Positions 22,997-31,498 of a DNA stretch of 41,246 nt are shown in pieces (positions within the stretch are counted from its first letter, which is position 1; every line of letters begins with the position of its first letter). The translations under genes were made by a program, and so were the position numbers. This DNA is from an uncultured Oscillospiraceae bacterium. GTDB lineage: Bacteria > Bacillota > Clostridia > Oscillospirales > Ruminococcaceae. The stretch lies in contig CASGAN010000015.1 of NCBI GenBank assembly GCA_949299455.1, positions 1 to 41,246 of the forward strand, read 5' to 3'. A model generated the notes under the pieces. That model had not been told where the DNA came from, ran no database searches, and saw only the letters and a program-made list of their open reading frames with translations.

Positions 22997-23662
22997 ATGC
23001 GTGTTGTAATTGTAGGTGCAGGAAAAGTCGGATATTATCTGGCAAAAACACTGATGGAGCACGGCCATGTTCCGACATTGATTGACACAGACCGCACCAC
23101 CTGTGCATTTGTAGCAGATAATCTGGATGTTTCGGTCATTTGGGGTGACGGAACGACGACGGATGTGCTCAAATCGGCAGGAACTGCTCAGTGTGATGCA
23201 TTTGTCAGCGTCACCGGACAGGATGAGGGAAATCTGATCAGCTGTCAGCTTGCAAAGCAGGTGTTTAACGTCAAAAAAACGATCGCAAAGGTCAACAACC
23301 CCAAAAATGCACGCGTGATGCGCGAGCTTGGCATTGACATTGCAATCAGCAGTACCGAGAACATCGCAAGCCTCATTGAGCATGAGGTGGATACAGCGAA
23401 AATCAAACGCTTGGTCGCCATCAATCAGGGCGAGGCATCGATCTGTGAGGCAGTGCTTCCGCCGGATTATAAGCTCCACGGTATTCGCTTGTCGGAGATT
23501 CGGCTGCCAAGTGTTGCGGTCATTATTTCCATCAGCCGCGGCGGCAAAACGATCATTCCCCGTGGTGAAACGCAGCTTCTGTCAGGCGACAAAGTGCTGT
23601 TTTTGACGAAAAACGATGCACTGTATAAGGTGCAGCAGCTTTTAAAAATCGAAAAACTGTAA
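22997..23662 (+). CDS. TrkA-type potassium channel regulatory protein (second copy)
   Basis: 221 residues, a diverged paralogue of the preceding gene: RCK domain MRVVIVGAGKVGYYLAKTL, LIDTDRTTCAFV, VTGQDEGNLISCQLA, and a complete TrkA-C domain (DYKLHGIRLSEIRLPSVAV...RGGKTIIPRGETQLLSGDKVLFL). Two adjacent, unequal RCK proteins suggest a heteromeric gating ring or two-part regulation of a potassium transporter encoded elsewhere. GAGGA lies about 9 bases upstream. Confidence 0.88.
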   Translation: MRVVIVGAGKVGYYLAKTLMEHGHVPTLIDTDRTTCAFVADNLDVSVIWGDGTTTDVLKSAGTAQCDAFVSVTGQDEGNLISCQLAKQVFNVKKTIAKVNNPKNARVMRELGIDIAISSTENIASLIEHEVDTAKIKRLVAINQGEASICEAVLPPDYKLHGIRLSEIRLPSVAVIISISRGGKTIIPRGETQLLSGDKVLFLTKNDALYKVQQLLKIEKL

Positions 23663-23673
23663 AAGAAAGCGCA

Positions 23674-23701
23674 GAAAGCAGCCGAAAATCCGGCTGCTTT
23701 C
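23674..23701 (+). terminator. Terminator of the ychF-trkA operon
   Basis: GAAAGCAGCCG-AAAATC-CGGCTGCTTTC stem, followed by ATTGTTTT. Confidence 0.75.
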
Positions 23702-23743
23702 ATTGTTTTAAAGGGAAATCTTTACGGTTTATTCACTTCTTTT

Positions 23744-23773
23744 TTGTCCGATATGGTATACTTTCATTATAAA
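23744..23773 (+). promoter_or_regulatory. Possible promoter of the response regulator/kinase/htrA operon
   Basis: TTGTCC (23744-23749), 18-base spacer, TATAAA (23768-23773). An alternative extended -10, TGGTATACT at 23754-23762, overlaps it. Confidence 0.4.
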
Positions 23774-23828
23774 TTGGTTTGAAAAACAGCCTTAATTCAA
23801 AAATGGGTTTGCAGGGAGGAAGATTTTG

Positions 23829-24536
23829 ATGGCTTCTGAAAAAATTATGGTTGTCGACGATGATAAAAACATTTGCGAGCTGCTGCGTCTCTATCTCGAA
23901 AAAGAGGGCTACAGCGTGATTTTATGTCATGACGGTCAGGAGGCGGTTGTGAAATTCAACGCACTCAGTCCCGATATGATTCTGCTTGATATCATGCTGC
24001 CTTCGCTTGACGGCTGGCAGGTCTGCCGTGAAATCCGCAAAAAATCAAACGTGCCGATCATCATGCTTACCGCAAAAGGTGAAACATTCGACAAAGTGCT
24101 CGGCCTTGAACTCGGCGCAGACGATTATGTGGTCAAACCGTTTGACACAAAAGAAATTGTTGCCCGCATCAAAGCAGTGTTCCGCCGCATTTCTCAGACG
24201 TCTCAGGCGGAGGAAGTCAAAGAGGTTTCGTATGACAAACTCGTTGTCAACATGACACGCTATGAGCTGAAAGTAGACGGAAAAGTCGTGGACACGCCGC
24301 CGAAAGAGCTGGAGCTTTTGTTCCATCTTGCGTCGAATCCGAACCGCGTTTATACACGTGACCAGCTTCTTGACGAGGTGTGGGGATTTGAGTATTACGG
24401 TGATTCCCGTACCATCGACGTGCACGTCAAACGTCTGCGCGAAAAGCTCGAAGGTGTTTCCGACAAATGGGCCTTAAAAACAGTTTGGGGTGTCGGATAC
24501 AAATTTGAGGTGAAAGATTCGCCGGCTTCGGAATGA
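23829..24536 (+). CDS. OmpR/PhoB-type response regulator
   Basis: 235 residues: receiver domain (IMVVDDDKNICELL, Asp54 in ILLDIMLPSLDG, Thr in IIMLTAKG, Lys in YVVKPFDTKE) and a winged-helix DNA-binding domain (PPKELELLFHLASNPNRVYTRDQLLDEVWGFEYYGDSRTIDVHVKRLREKLE). It is paired with the kinase 13 bases downstream. ATG 23829 is chosen since GGAGGA lies 7 bases upstream. The partnership with an HtrA protease suggests an envelope-stress role such as CssRS or WalRK, but the exact orthology is open. Confidence 0.93.
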   Translation: MASEKIMVVDDDKNICELLRLYLEKEGYSVILCHDGQEAVVKFNALSPDMILLDIMLPSLDGWQVCREIRKKSNVPIIMLTAKGETFDKVLGLELGADDYVVKPFDTKEIVARIKAVFRRISQTSQAEEVKEVSYDKLVVNMTRYELKVDGKVVDTPPKELELLFHLASNPNRVYTRDQLLDEVWGFEYYGDSRTIDVHVKRLREKLEGVSDKWALKTVWGVGYKFEVKDSPASE

Positions 24537-24549
24537 GTGAAACAGCACA

Positions 24550-26025
24550 ATGACGATGCAAAAAAGTATTTTTTCGAAATATTTCATGATCTGTGCGGCA
24601 CTCATTCTCACAAGCATTGTGATTTTGGGTACAGTGTTTCTGGGATTTGCGGCACAGTACAACAAGACGCAGACGTTTGATTCTTTAAACCGGAATGCCA
24701 AAAATATCGGCAAGCTGTTTGCAGAATACTCTGCGGGAACAAACGGATTCACACAAACGACGTTTGATGCCTACTTAAAAAATGCCGCTGAAACGCTCGG
24801 CGCGCAGATTTTCATTACTGACGCGGAAGGCAAGACGATTTATTGCACGGAACAGACGCCTTGCCGGCATACAGCGCGGACGATCCCATCCGATATCATT
24901 ACACCGCTTATCACAACGGGAAATTATGCGGAGCTTGGGAAATTGGGCGGCGTGTATGAGGGACGGTATCATACCGTAGCAGTGACAGCGCCGGCCAATC
25001 TTCAGACGTTTTGTATTTTTGTTTCCGTCTATGATATGGGTCAGCAGCAGGTTTTTTTAAACGAACTGATCAAGATGTTTTTGATTTCGGCTGCAGTTGT
25101 ATTGGTGATTGCGTCGATTGCAATTTATTTCATATCGGTGCAGCTTGTAAAACCGCTTCGTCAGATGTCGGAGGCGGCGAAAAAATTCGGCAGAGGCGAA
25201 TTTGATACACGTCTTGAAGTGACAAGCTATGACGAAATGGGTCAGCTTGCAATGTCCTTAAATCAGATGGCACAGTCGCTGTCGACCACGGAGAGCGCGC
25301 GCCGCAGCTTTACGGCAAATATTTCTCACGAGCTGAAAACGCCGATGACGACGATTTCCGGTTTTGTAGACGGTATTCTGGACGGAACGATTCCGCCGGA
25401 AAAACAGCGGCATTATCTGACGATTGTGTCGGAGGAAACAAAGCGGCTTTCGCGGCTTGTGCGTACGATGCTCAATCTTTCGCGGATTGAAGCCGGCGAA
25501 ATGCAGATGAAGCGCACGAAGTTCAATATTGTGGATACGATCTGCCAGACGGTGTTTTTGTTTGAAAAGCAGATTGAGGAAAAGCACCTTGAGGTTCGCG
25601 GACTCGATCATGAAAAGGTCATGGTGGAGGCCGATCCGGACTTGATGTATCAGGTCGTGTACAACCTGACGGAAAATGCCGTGAAGTTTGTAAACGACGG
25701 CGGATATCTGGCGTTTGATTTCTCGTCTGACGCAAAACATATCTATGTAAGCGTCAAAAACAGCGGTACAGGACTCACCAAAGAGGAAATCCCCAAAATT
25801 TTCGATCGGTTTTATAAAACGGATCGTTCCAGAGGACTGGATAAAAACGGCGTCGGACTTGGACTTTATATCGTGCGCTCGATTGTGAGTCTGCACGGCG
25901 GCGAAATCATTGTGCGCAGTACAGAGGGCGAGTTTGTGGAGTTTATGTTCTCGCTGCCGTATCTGCGCCAGGGCGTGAAATTCAAAAAGAATACAGCGGC
26001 GGTTTTGGAATCGGAGAACGAGTGA
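24550..26025 (+). CDS. Membrane sensor histidine kinase, partner of the preceding regulator
   Basis: 491 residues. Membrane segments at about 12-34 and 175-197 enclose an outside domain of about 140 residues. HAMP follows (about 198-250), then the HisKA dimer with SFTANISHELKTPMTT (His260), and the ATPase domain with N box NLTENAVKFV, GTGLTKEEIPKIFDRF and GVGLGLYIVRSIV. No PAS domain is visible, which argues against WalK and fits a CssS-like sensor better. The ribosome site is weak, implying coupling to the regulator gene. The htrA gene follows by 30 bases. Confidence 0.92.
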   Translation: MTMQKSIFSKYFMICAALILTSIVILGTVFLGFAAQYNKTQTFDSLNRNAKNIGKLFAEYSAGTNGFTQTTFDAYLKNAAETLGAQIFITDAEGKTIYCTEQTPCRHTARTIPSDIITPLITTGNYAELGKLGGVYEGRYHTVAVTAPANLQTFCIFVSVYDMGQQQVFLNELIKMFLISAAVVLVIASIAIYFISVQLVKPLRQMSEAAKKFGRGEFDTRLEVTSYDEMGQLAMSLNQMAQSLSTTESARRSFTANISHELKTPMTTISGFVDGILDGTIPPEKQRHYLTIVSEETKRLSRLVRTMLNLSRIEAGEMQMKRTKFNIVDTICQTVFLFEKQIEEKHLEVRGLDHEKVMVEADPDLMYQVVYNLTENAVKFVNDGGYLAFDFSSDAKHIYVSVKNSGTGLTKEEIPKIFDRFYKTDRSRGLDKNGVGLGLYIVRSIVSLHGGEIIVRSTEGEFVEFMFSLPYLRQGVKFKKNTAAVLESENE

Positions 26026-26055
26026 CCGGCGTACTGAAATAAAGGAGGAGCTTTC

Positions 26056-27450
26056 ATGCAGGAAGAATACAGACCGCCGTTTGCGGACGGTGAAGGCGGG
26101 CAGGGAGAACCGATGAACCATCATCCGGAAAACCCGATGCCTGAATATGGAACAAACGCGCAGCCGTTTGACCAGCCGCAGCAGATGCATCAAAATGAGC
26201 CGTATGCCGCGGACTCCAATCCGCAGCCGCAGTGGACGTATTGCGACTACGGCCCGATCGGCGGAACAGATCCGCAGCCGCCCAAAAAAGAAAAGAAACC
26301 GGGTATGGGACTGCGAGTGTTCGCAATTGTCATGAGTGTACTGTTTGTGCTGTCTGCGGGCGGATTCGTTGCCGTTTTGCTGGGCGGTACGATGAAAAAC
26401 ACACAGAAAAAAGAGAATTCAGAGGTTTCCGGTCCGTTGTTCCAGACGGAGTCCACGCCGGACGGCACAGCGAACGATGAAATTGTCGAAGGACAGCCGC
26501 TTACAAACAGCCAGATTTACCGTAAGGTGGAGCCTGCAGTGGTCGGCATTGTCGGATATGTGCGCGGCGTGACCGGCACACAGCCTGCAAGCCAAGGTTC
26601 AGGCGTTGTGTTCCGTGAGGACGGATACATTGTCACAAACAACCATGTTGTGACCAATGAAGAGAGCGGTGCGGTTTATGATAAAATCGAAGTCATTCTC
26701 TCAAACGGCGACAGCTATATCGCAACGTTTATCGGCGGTGACCGGCAGTCGGATCTGGCCGTTTTGAAAGTGGATGCAACCGGTATGCACGCAGCGGTAT
26801 TCGGTGATTCCGATAAGCTTGAGGTCGGCGACGAAGCAATCGTTATCGGTAACCCGAGCGGCCTTGCGCTTGCGGGCAGCTTTACACACGGATATATTTC
26901 CGCGCTCAATCGTAGCGTATATGTGTCCACCCTCGGTTCAAATGTCAACTTTATTCAGACTGATGCAGCAATCAACCCCGGCAATTCCGGCGGTGCGCTG
27001 GTGAACAAATACGGTCAGGTCGTTGGCATCACCTCTGCAAAGCTTGCGGAGGAGGGATTTGAAGGAATCGGATTTGCGATTCCCGTGAACGATGCAAAAC
27101 CGATTATCGAATCGCTGATTCAAAGCGGATATGTGACCGGCCGTGTCTATATCGGCATCACTTACCGGCCAATCTCTGAAACGATCGCCGAGCTCAATTC
27201 CATTCCGCGCGGTCTTCGCGTCATTGCAATTGACGAGAATGCCGATGTTGCAAAACAGGGACTTCAAGTGGGTGATATCATTACAAAGCTTGACAATCAA
27301 GAGGTATATGACACCCAGACGGTGGATGCGGTGCTTGTTTCCAAATCACCGGGAGATACTATTTTGCTGACGGTTTATCGTGTGAATGAGGAAACGGGCG
27401 TGGCTTCGACCGTTGAAATTACCGCCGTACTTGCGGAAAAAACAGCGTAA
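26056..27450 (+). CDS. htrA: HtrA/DegP-type membrane-anchored serine protease
   Basis: 464 residues. A cytoplasmic N-terminus rich in Pro, Gln and Asn (1-80), one membrane segment (about 86-110), then a trypsin-like domain with triad His197 (VTNNHVV), Asp233 (SDLAVL) and Ser311 (NPGNSGGAL), and a C-terminal PDZ domain (about 360-455: GLRVIAIDENADVAKQGLQVGDIITKLDNQEV). It degrades or refolds damaged proteins at the outer face of the membrane. AGGAGG lies 7 bases upstream of ATG 26056. Being third in the two-component operon, it is likely a stress output of that system. Confidence 0.94.
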   Translation: MQEEYRPPFADGEGGQGEPMNHHPENPMPEYGTNAQPFDQPQQMHQNEPYAADSNPQPQWTYCDYGPIGGTDPQPPKKEKKPGMGLRVFAIVMSVLFVLSAGGFVAVLLGGTMKNTQKKENSEVSGPLFQTESTPDGTANDEIVEGQPLTNSQIYRKVEPAVVGIVGYVRGVTGTQPASQGSGVVFREDGYIVTNNHVVTNEESGAVYDKIEVILSNGDSYIATFIGGDRQSDLAVLKVDATGMHAAVFGDSDKLEVGDEAIVIGNPSGLALAGSFTHGYISALNRSVYVSTLGSNVNFIQTDAAINPGNSGGALVNKYGQVVGITSAKLAEEGFEGIGFAIPVNDAKPIIESLIQSGYVTGRVYIGITYRPISETIAELNSIPRGLRVIAIDENADVAKQGLQVGDIITKLDNQEVYDTQTVDAVLVSKSPGDTILLTVYRVNEETGVASTVEITAVLAEKTA

Positions 27451-27454
27451 TGCG

Positions 27455-27495
27455 AAAAAAGCCTGCCATTTCTAAAGAGAAAGGCAGGCTTTTTT
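27455..27495 (+). terminator. Terminator after htrA
   Basis: AAAAAAGCCTGCC pairs with GGCAGGCTTTTTT; the inner bases TTTCT/AGAAA extend the stem. A T-run follows. Confidence 0.85.
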
Positions 27496-27755
27496 ATTGA
27501 AAGCGGAACTGCTGCATCAAGCTGCGGAAAGCTGTTTTAAAGGACAAGTCCACTTTCTCTGCACATTTCCGCGTGTATTATCTTATTTTATGCAAAAGAA
27601 ATGCACGCGGTTTATATCTGCATCAATGCAGCCCGATTCGCCTTTTTGTTTGGCAGCCGACAGAAGAAAGCGTGTGTTTTTCATAAAAGCGAAAAATACT
27701 GTGCGGAATTCTACAATCTTTTTGGAAGCAAGAGCAAGAAAATAGGGTGTTTACC
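27496..27755. other. Gene-free stretch upstream of rpe
   Basis: Of the gap 27451-27846, this part contains no credible open frame and no repeat worth naming; it has scattered A/T runs. The promoter for rpe follows at 27756-27784. Confidence 0.5.
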
Positions 27756-27784
27756 TTGACGATGCGAGGCGAATTTAGTAAAAT
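27756..27784 (+). promoter_or_regulatory. Promoter of rpe
   Basis: TTGACG (27756-27761), 17-base spacer, TAAAAT (27779-27784), 62 bases before the start codon. Confidence 0.65.
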
Positions 27785-27846
27785 AATATTGGTATCGTCT
27801 GACTTTCTTTTGTGAAAGCAGTGGAATATTTGATAGGAGTTGTTTC

Positions 27847-28488
27847 ATGAATATTATATCACCATCGATTCTTGCAGCCGATTTTGGAAATTTGAAAAAG
27901 GAGATTGAACGCATCAGCGAAGCACAATGGGTTCACATTGACGTGATGGACGGTCATTTTGTACCGAATATTTCGTTTGGACTGCCGATTGTTTCTGCTG
28001 TCCGCAAGCTGACTGCACAGGTGCTTGACGTTCATTTGATGATTTCCAATCCTCTTACCTATGCGGAGCGGTTTGTAAAAGCCGGTGCGGATTTTGTAGT
28101 ATTTCATATGGAGTCGGATGACGATCCAAAAGAAGTCATTCGTGCAGTTCGGAATGCGGGCGCAAAGGTAGGCGCTGCGATTAAACCGGGCACACCGGTA
28201 GAAGCACTTTACGACGTGATGGATTCGCTCGATCTTGCACTGATTATGACAGTGGAACCGGGATTCGGCGGACAGTCGTTTCTGTTTGACACGGTGCCGA
28301 AAACTCGTGCACTGCGTGCATTCTGTACGGAAAATGGGCTGAACGTTCCGATTCAGGTGGACGGCGGCATCAACCGTGAAACTGCAGCAATTTGTGCACA
28401 GGCTGGTGCAGATGTACTGGTTGCCGGTTCGTATGTATTTTCAAGCAACGATGCCACTGCGGCTGTTCATTCACTCATGCATCTTTGA
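27847..28488 (+). CDS. rpe: Ribulose-phosphate 3-epimerase
   Basis: Interconverts ribulose-5-phosphate and xylulose-5-phosphate in the pentose phosphate pathway. 213 residues, a TIM barrel of normal length: ISPSILAADFGNL, metal-site VHIDVMDGHFVPNISFG, DVHLMI, TVEPGFGGQSF (loop 6), and VDGGINRETA and VAGSYVF for phosphate binding. TAGGAG lies about 8 bases upstream. Its last 18 bases overlap the end of the convergent mecA-like gene. Confidence 0.95.
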   Translation: MNIISPSILAADFGNLKKEIERISEAQWVHIDVMDGHFVPNISFGLPIVSAVRKLTAQVLDVHLMISNPLTYAERFVKAGADFVVFHMESDDDPKEVIRAVRNAGAKVGAAIKPGTPVEALYDVMDSLDLALIMTVEPGFGGQSFLFDTVPKTRALRAFCTENGLNVPIQVDGGINRETAAICAQAGADVLVAGSYVFSSNDATAAVHSLMHL

Positions 28489-29043
28489 AAATAATGCACT
28501 GATCGATGCAGTGGCCTGGGTTTCAAACAACGGCTGCGCATACTCCTCAATCAGAAATCCAGCTGTGTTTGACTCGATTCGCCAGGCGGTGTATGGGGTA
28601 AGCAGTTTTAAAAAAAGCGGATCTGCAGCATTATACGAGTATAAAATCAGATAATAAATATGATTTTGATGATACAGTGCACTTTTTAAAATGATGTGCC
28701 CGAAATACTGCTCAAGCGTTCTGCAAAGGCAAACCGCATGAAACAGAGAGGGCAGTTTGAATACATGTTCACACGGGTGCTGTTTTGCAGTGCCGGATGA
28801 TTCTTTTTCTGAGATATATAAAATGCATCCGCCGTCGGCATACGGATAGGCTTCAATCAGCAGACTTTTGCTGATGAGATCTAAACCGGTTTGCTGTTTT
28901 GCAGCGCGCATCAGCAAAATAAGTGCGCGGCGTGTCTGCGGATGTTGTTCATCGATCGTTTCGTAAGTAAGATTCAGGTTTGAAAGATCTGCGGCAGTCA
29001 GTACAATTTTGATGCCGCGTCGATCAAACAGCTCTATTTTCAA
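28471..29043 (-). CDS. MecA/YpbH-like adaptor protein
   Basis: 190 residues. The N-terminus (MKIELFDRRGIKIVLTAADLSNLNLTYETID) and the following helix and strand (ALILLMRAAKQQTGLDLISKSLLIEAYPYADGGCILYIS) match the MecA family, which recruits substrates to the ClpC protease. The C-terminal domain (VFKLPSLFHAVCLCRTLEQYF, YLILYS) follows the family fold. It starts with TTG at 29043, with GGAGTG 7 bases upstream. MecA is normally 210-230 residues, so this is a short and diverged member. No competence genes are near; a role in proteolysis control is inferred. Confidence 0.75.
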   Translation of the reverse strand: MKIELFDRRGIKIVLTAADLSNLNLTYETIDEQHPQTRRALILLMRAAKQQTGLDLISKSLLIEAYPYADGGCILYISEKESSGTAKQHPCEHVFKLPSLFHAVCLCRTLEQYFGHIILKSALYHQNHIYYLILYSYNAADPLFLKLLTPYTAWRIESNTAGFLIEEYAQPLFETQATASISALFSKMHE

Positions 29044-29156
29044 AGATCATCACTCCAATGCAGCCTTCTTTGATAAACGGTTAAAAAAGCCTGTTTCTTA
29101 CATCATATTGCAAAGAATGATGTTTCATGCGGCAGGAAAAACACGGAGGAGAAAAA

Positions 29157-30158
29157 ATGGCTCAAACGATAAAAACGAATACACAGGCCGTGATACGCCG
29201 GCGGGAGATCAATATGCTGCTGGTTTTGTGTGCGCTTTGTGTTATGCCGATTTATTTATACGGTATTCAGGTTTTGTGGATCATTGCATCCGCAGTGGTG
29301 ACTGCGTTTGCAGCGGAATATGCCTGCACCTTGCTGCGCGGTCAGCGCAGAATCCAAAAAGGGGATTTTTCCTATTTGATCACCGCACTGATTACGGCGC
29401 TGTTAATGCCGGCGAGTGCGCCTGTCTGGATGGTTGTGGCAGCTGTGCTGTTCGGCATCTGCATCGCAAAGCATCCGTTCGGCGGAAAAGGAATGAATAT
29501 TTTCAATCCGGCAGCCGCAGGAATTGCGTTTGTAACAATCTGCTGGCCGCAGGTGATGAACCAGTATCCGCAGCCGCTTTCGCAGACGCTCATTTTCTCC
29601 ACAACACCGGCAAGTACGCTGCGTGTTGGCGGTACACCGAACATCGGCGTGTTCGATTTGCTGCTCGGCAATTTTGCAGGTCCGATGGGTGCCACTGTGA
29701 TGATCGTGCTGGCGGCATGCTTGCTGTTTTTGATTTTCCGCCGTACCGTTTCCCTGCGCGTGATTGTGCCGGTGATTGCGATTGTCGGATTTTGCGCAGT
29801 TTTCTTCCCGCGTCTGATGACGGGACGCATCCATTCGCTCGAATTTGAATTTGCATCGGGTGCGCTTGTGTTCGGACTCGCTTTTATGGCAAGCGATCCG
29901 TGCACACTGCCGAAAACCGGATCGGGTAAAATTATCTATGGCGTGCTGCTCGGTATCTTTGTCGTGCTGATGCGCCGGTTTGGATCGTTCGACGTGGAAT
30001 TTGTCTTTGCGCTTCTTTTGGCAAATGCATTTTCGCCGTCCTGCGACCGCTATGCACGCAAACTCCGGTTTGCATGGTCAAGAATGAAACGGCGGCTGCG
30101 CAAATCCCATCATCATGCGCAAGCATCCGCAGAGAAAGCAGGTGACGCAGTTGAATAA
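29157..30158 (+). CDS. rnfD: RnfD-like membrane subunit of electron transport complex
   Basis: 333 residues, about nine membrane segments, of the RnfD/NqrB family. Family signatures: GDFSYLITALITALLMPASAPVW, KHPFGGKGMNIFNPAAAG, GSGKIIYG. In Rnf and Nqr a Thr in an S-G-A-T motif carries covalent FMN; the matching stretch here is FSTTPASTL (147-155), where the acceptor Thr seems replaced by Ser and Gly by Pro. ATG 29157 has GGAGGAG 6 bases upstream. Normally rnfC precedes and rnfG follows rnfD; here both are missing, and rnfE overlaps the end. Confidence 0.85.
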   Translation: MAQTIKTNTQAVIRRREINMLLVLCALCVMPIYLYGIQVLWIIASAVVTAFAAEYACTLLRGQRRIQKGDFSYLITALITALLMPASAPVWMVVAAVLFGICIAKHPFGGKGMNIFNPAAAGIAFVTICWPQVMNQYPQPLSQTLIFSTTPASTLRVGGTPNIGVFDLLLGNFAGPMGATVMIVLAACLLFLIFRRTVSLRVIVPVIAIVGFCAVFFPRLMTGRIHSLEFEFASGALVFGLAFMASDPCTLPKTGSGKIIYGVLLGIFVVLMRRFGSFDVEFVFALLLANAFSPSCDRYARKLRFAWSRMKRRLRKSHHHAQASAEKAGDAVE

Positions 30159-30792
30159 GACGTTTTATCAGCGCCACCGCGAAAAACTTCAAAAGTTAAA
30201 CGGCTTGTTTATGACAAACCCTGTGGTGGAGCGCGGTTTTATCTTGGCACCTGTTGTTGCAGCGGCATACAGCTGTAAAAATGCAGTGTCGCTCGGCATT
30301 GGCTTTATGATTATCACATTTTTGACAGTGATGCTTTCTTCGTTTATTTCCAAACGGATTCCCTATACCATTCGTACGATTTTGTATGCACTCATCGGTT
30401 GTGTGGTCTTTGTTCCGACAGCAATGCTGATTGATTGGATGTTTGAAGATGCACTGTATACAACCGGTATTTTCCTGCCGCTTCTTGTGGCAAACTCGCT
30501 GATTGTTGTAAAGAGCGAATCCCGCTTCCACAAGCACAACAAAGGATATATGGCAGTTGACGTATTCAGTCATACCGTTGGATTTTTCATTGTCATTGTG
30601 CTGGTCGGCTTGATTCGTGAGTTCTTTGGTTCGGGCACATTGTTCGGTGTTTCAGTGAACCAGCTGGTTGTTGCACCTGCATTGCTGATGCCGTTTTCCG
30701 GCTTTATTCTGGTGGGCCTTTTGGCAGCACTCGGAAACATCATCCGCAAGCGGATTGAACATCCCCGCTCAAAAGAGGAGGGCCTCCAATGA
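30151..30792 (+). CDS. rnfE: RnfE-like membrane subunit lacking cluster cysteines
   Basis: 213 residues from TTG 30151 (AGGTGA 5 bases upstream; an earlier frame extension lies inside rnfD). Six membrane segments of the RnfE/NqrD family: NPVVERGFILAPVVAAA, GIFLPLLVANSLIVV, GLIREFFGSGTLFG. In this family two Cys (LGLCP and the VxNC motif) help bind a membrane [2Fe-2S] cluster. Here the first is Ala33 (ILAP) and the second is Ser116 (VANS). It overlaps rnfD by 8 bases and rnfA by 4. Confidence 0.85.
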   Translation: MNKTFYQRHREKLQKLNGLFMTNPVVERGFILAPVVAAAYSCKNAVSLGIGFMIITFLTVMLSSFISKRIPYTIRTILYALIGCVVFVPTAMLIDWMFEDALYTTGIFLPLLVANSLIVVKSESRFHKHNKGYMAVDVFSHTVGFFIVIVLVGLIREFFGSGTLFGVSVNQLVVAPALLMPFSGFILVGLLAALGNIIRKRIEHPRSKEEGLQ

Positions 30793-31409
30793 ATGAATTT
30801 ATGAGTGCGCTTCGGACATTCCTTGGTGACATGTTCATCTATGCCATGATTGCGATTTTTATTGAAAATACAATTTTTTCGCGCTCGATCGGCGTTTCAA
30901 CCGTTTTGTTTTCGGTGCGCAAAAAATATAATATCTTTTTGCTTGGATTGATTATGACCTGCATGCTGGCAGTTTCGTCGATTGCGGTTTACTTCATCTT
31001 CCCGTTTTTAAAACCGCTTTCTTATTCCTATTATGTACTGCCGCCGGTTTATGTGGCAGTCATCGGTGTGATGTATGTGATTGCACTGCTGCTGACACAG
31101 AAATTTGCAAAAAAACGCAGACAGGAAATTCTCTCAATTATCCATGTAGGCGTATTCAACTGTGCGGTGCTGGGTGCGCTTTTGCTTGCAACCAACAACG
31201 TAACCGGTTCGTTTGGCATGTTTTTTGGATTTGCAGTCGGTACAGGAATCGGTTTTATGCTCGCATCGTATACGGTACGCATTGCATATGAGCACTTGTC
31301 CAGCGAATCCGTTCCGGAAGCGTTTCGCGGATTTCCGATTACGCTCATTTACATCGGACTTGTTTCACTTGCGCTGTACGGCGTCATCGGACATGAGCTG
31401 CCGTTCTGA
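30789..31409 (+). CDS. rnfA: RnfA-like membrane subunit with one cluster cysteine missing
   Basis: 206 residues, six membrane segments, RnfA/NqrE family: FIENTIFSRSIGVST at the N-terminus, FNCAVLGALLLATN (Cys125), FRGFPITLIYIGLVSLA at the C-terminus. Cys125 in NCAVLG is kept, but the N-terminal LGxCP cysteine is replaced (IGVST, Ser37/Thr38). The start overlaps the rnfE stop as ATGA, with GAGGAGGG 6 bases upstream. rnfB, which normally follows, is absent; the next gene is a glycoside-hydrolase-like protein. Confidence 0.85.
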   Translation: MNEFMSALRTFLGDMFIYAMIAIFIENTIFSRSIGVSTVLFSVRKKYNIFLLGLIMTCMLAVSSIAVYFIFPFLKPLSYSYYVLPPVYVAVIGVMYVIALLLTQKFAKKRRQEILSIIHVGVFNCAVLGALLLATNNVTGSFGMFFGFAVGTGIGFMLASYTVRIAYEHLSSESVPEAFRGFPITLIYIGLVSLALYGVIGHELPF

Positions 31410-31498
31410 GCGGACAGGCATATTTTTGTTTTTGACTGCATAAAACAAAGAATATCTGGGGTTTCCCGTCAGGATGTTTGTTTTTTAAGGAGATTGTT

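Noticed and set aside
29009-29848. Rightward open frame of 279 codons overlapping rnfD
   Set aside because: It is in another frame of rnfD, with no membrane pattern or family match; rnfD has the ribosome site and family motifs.
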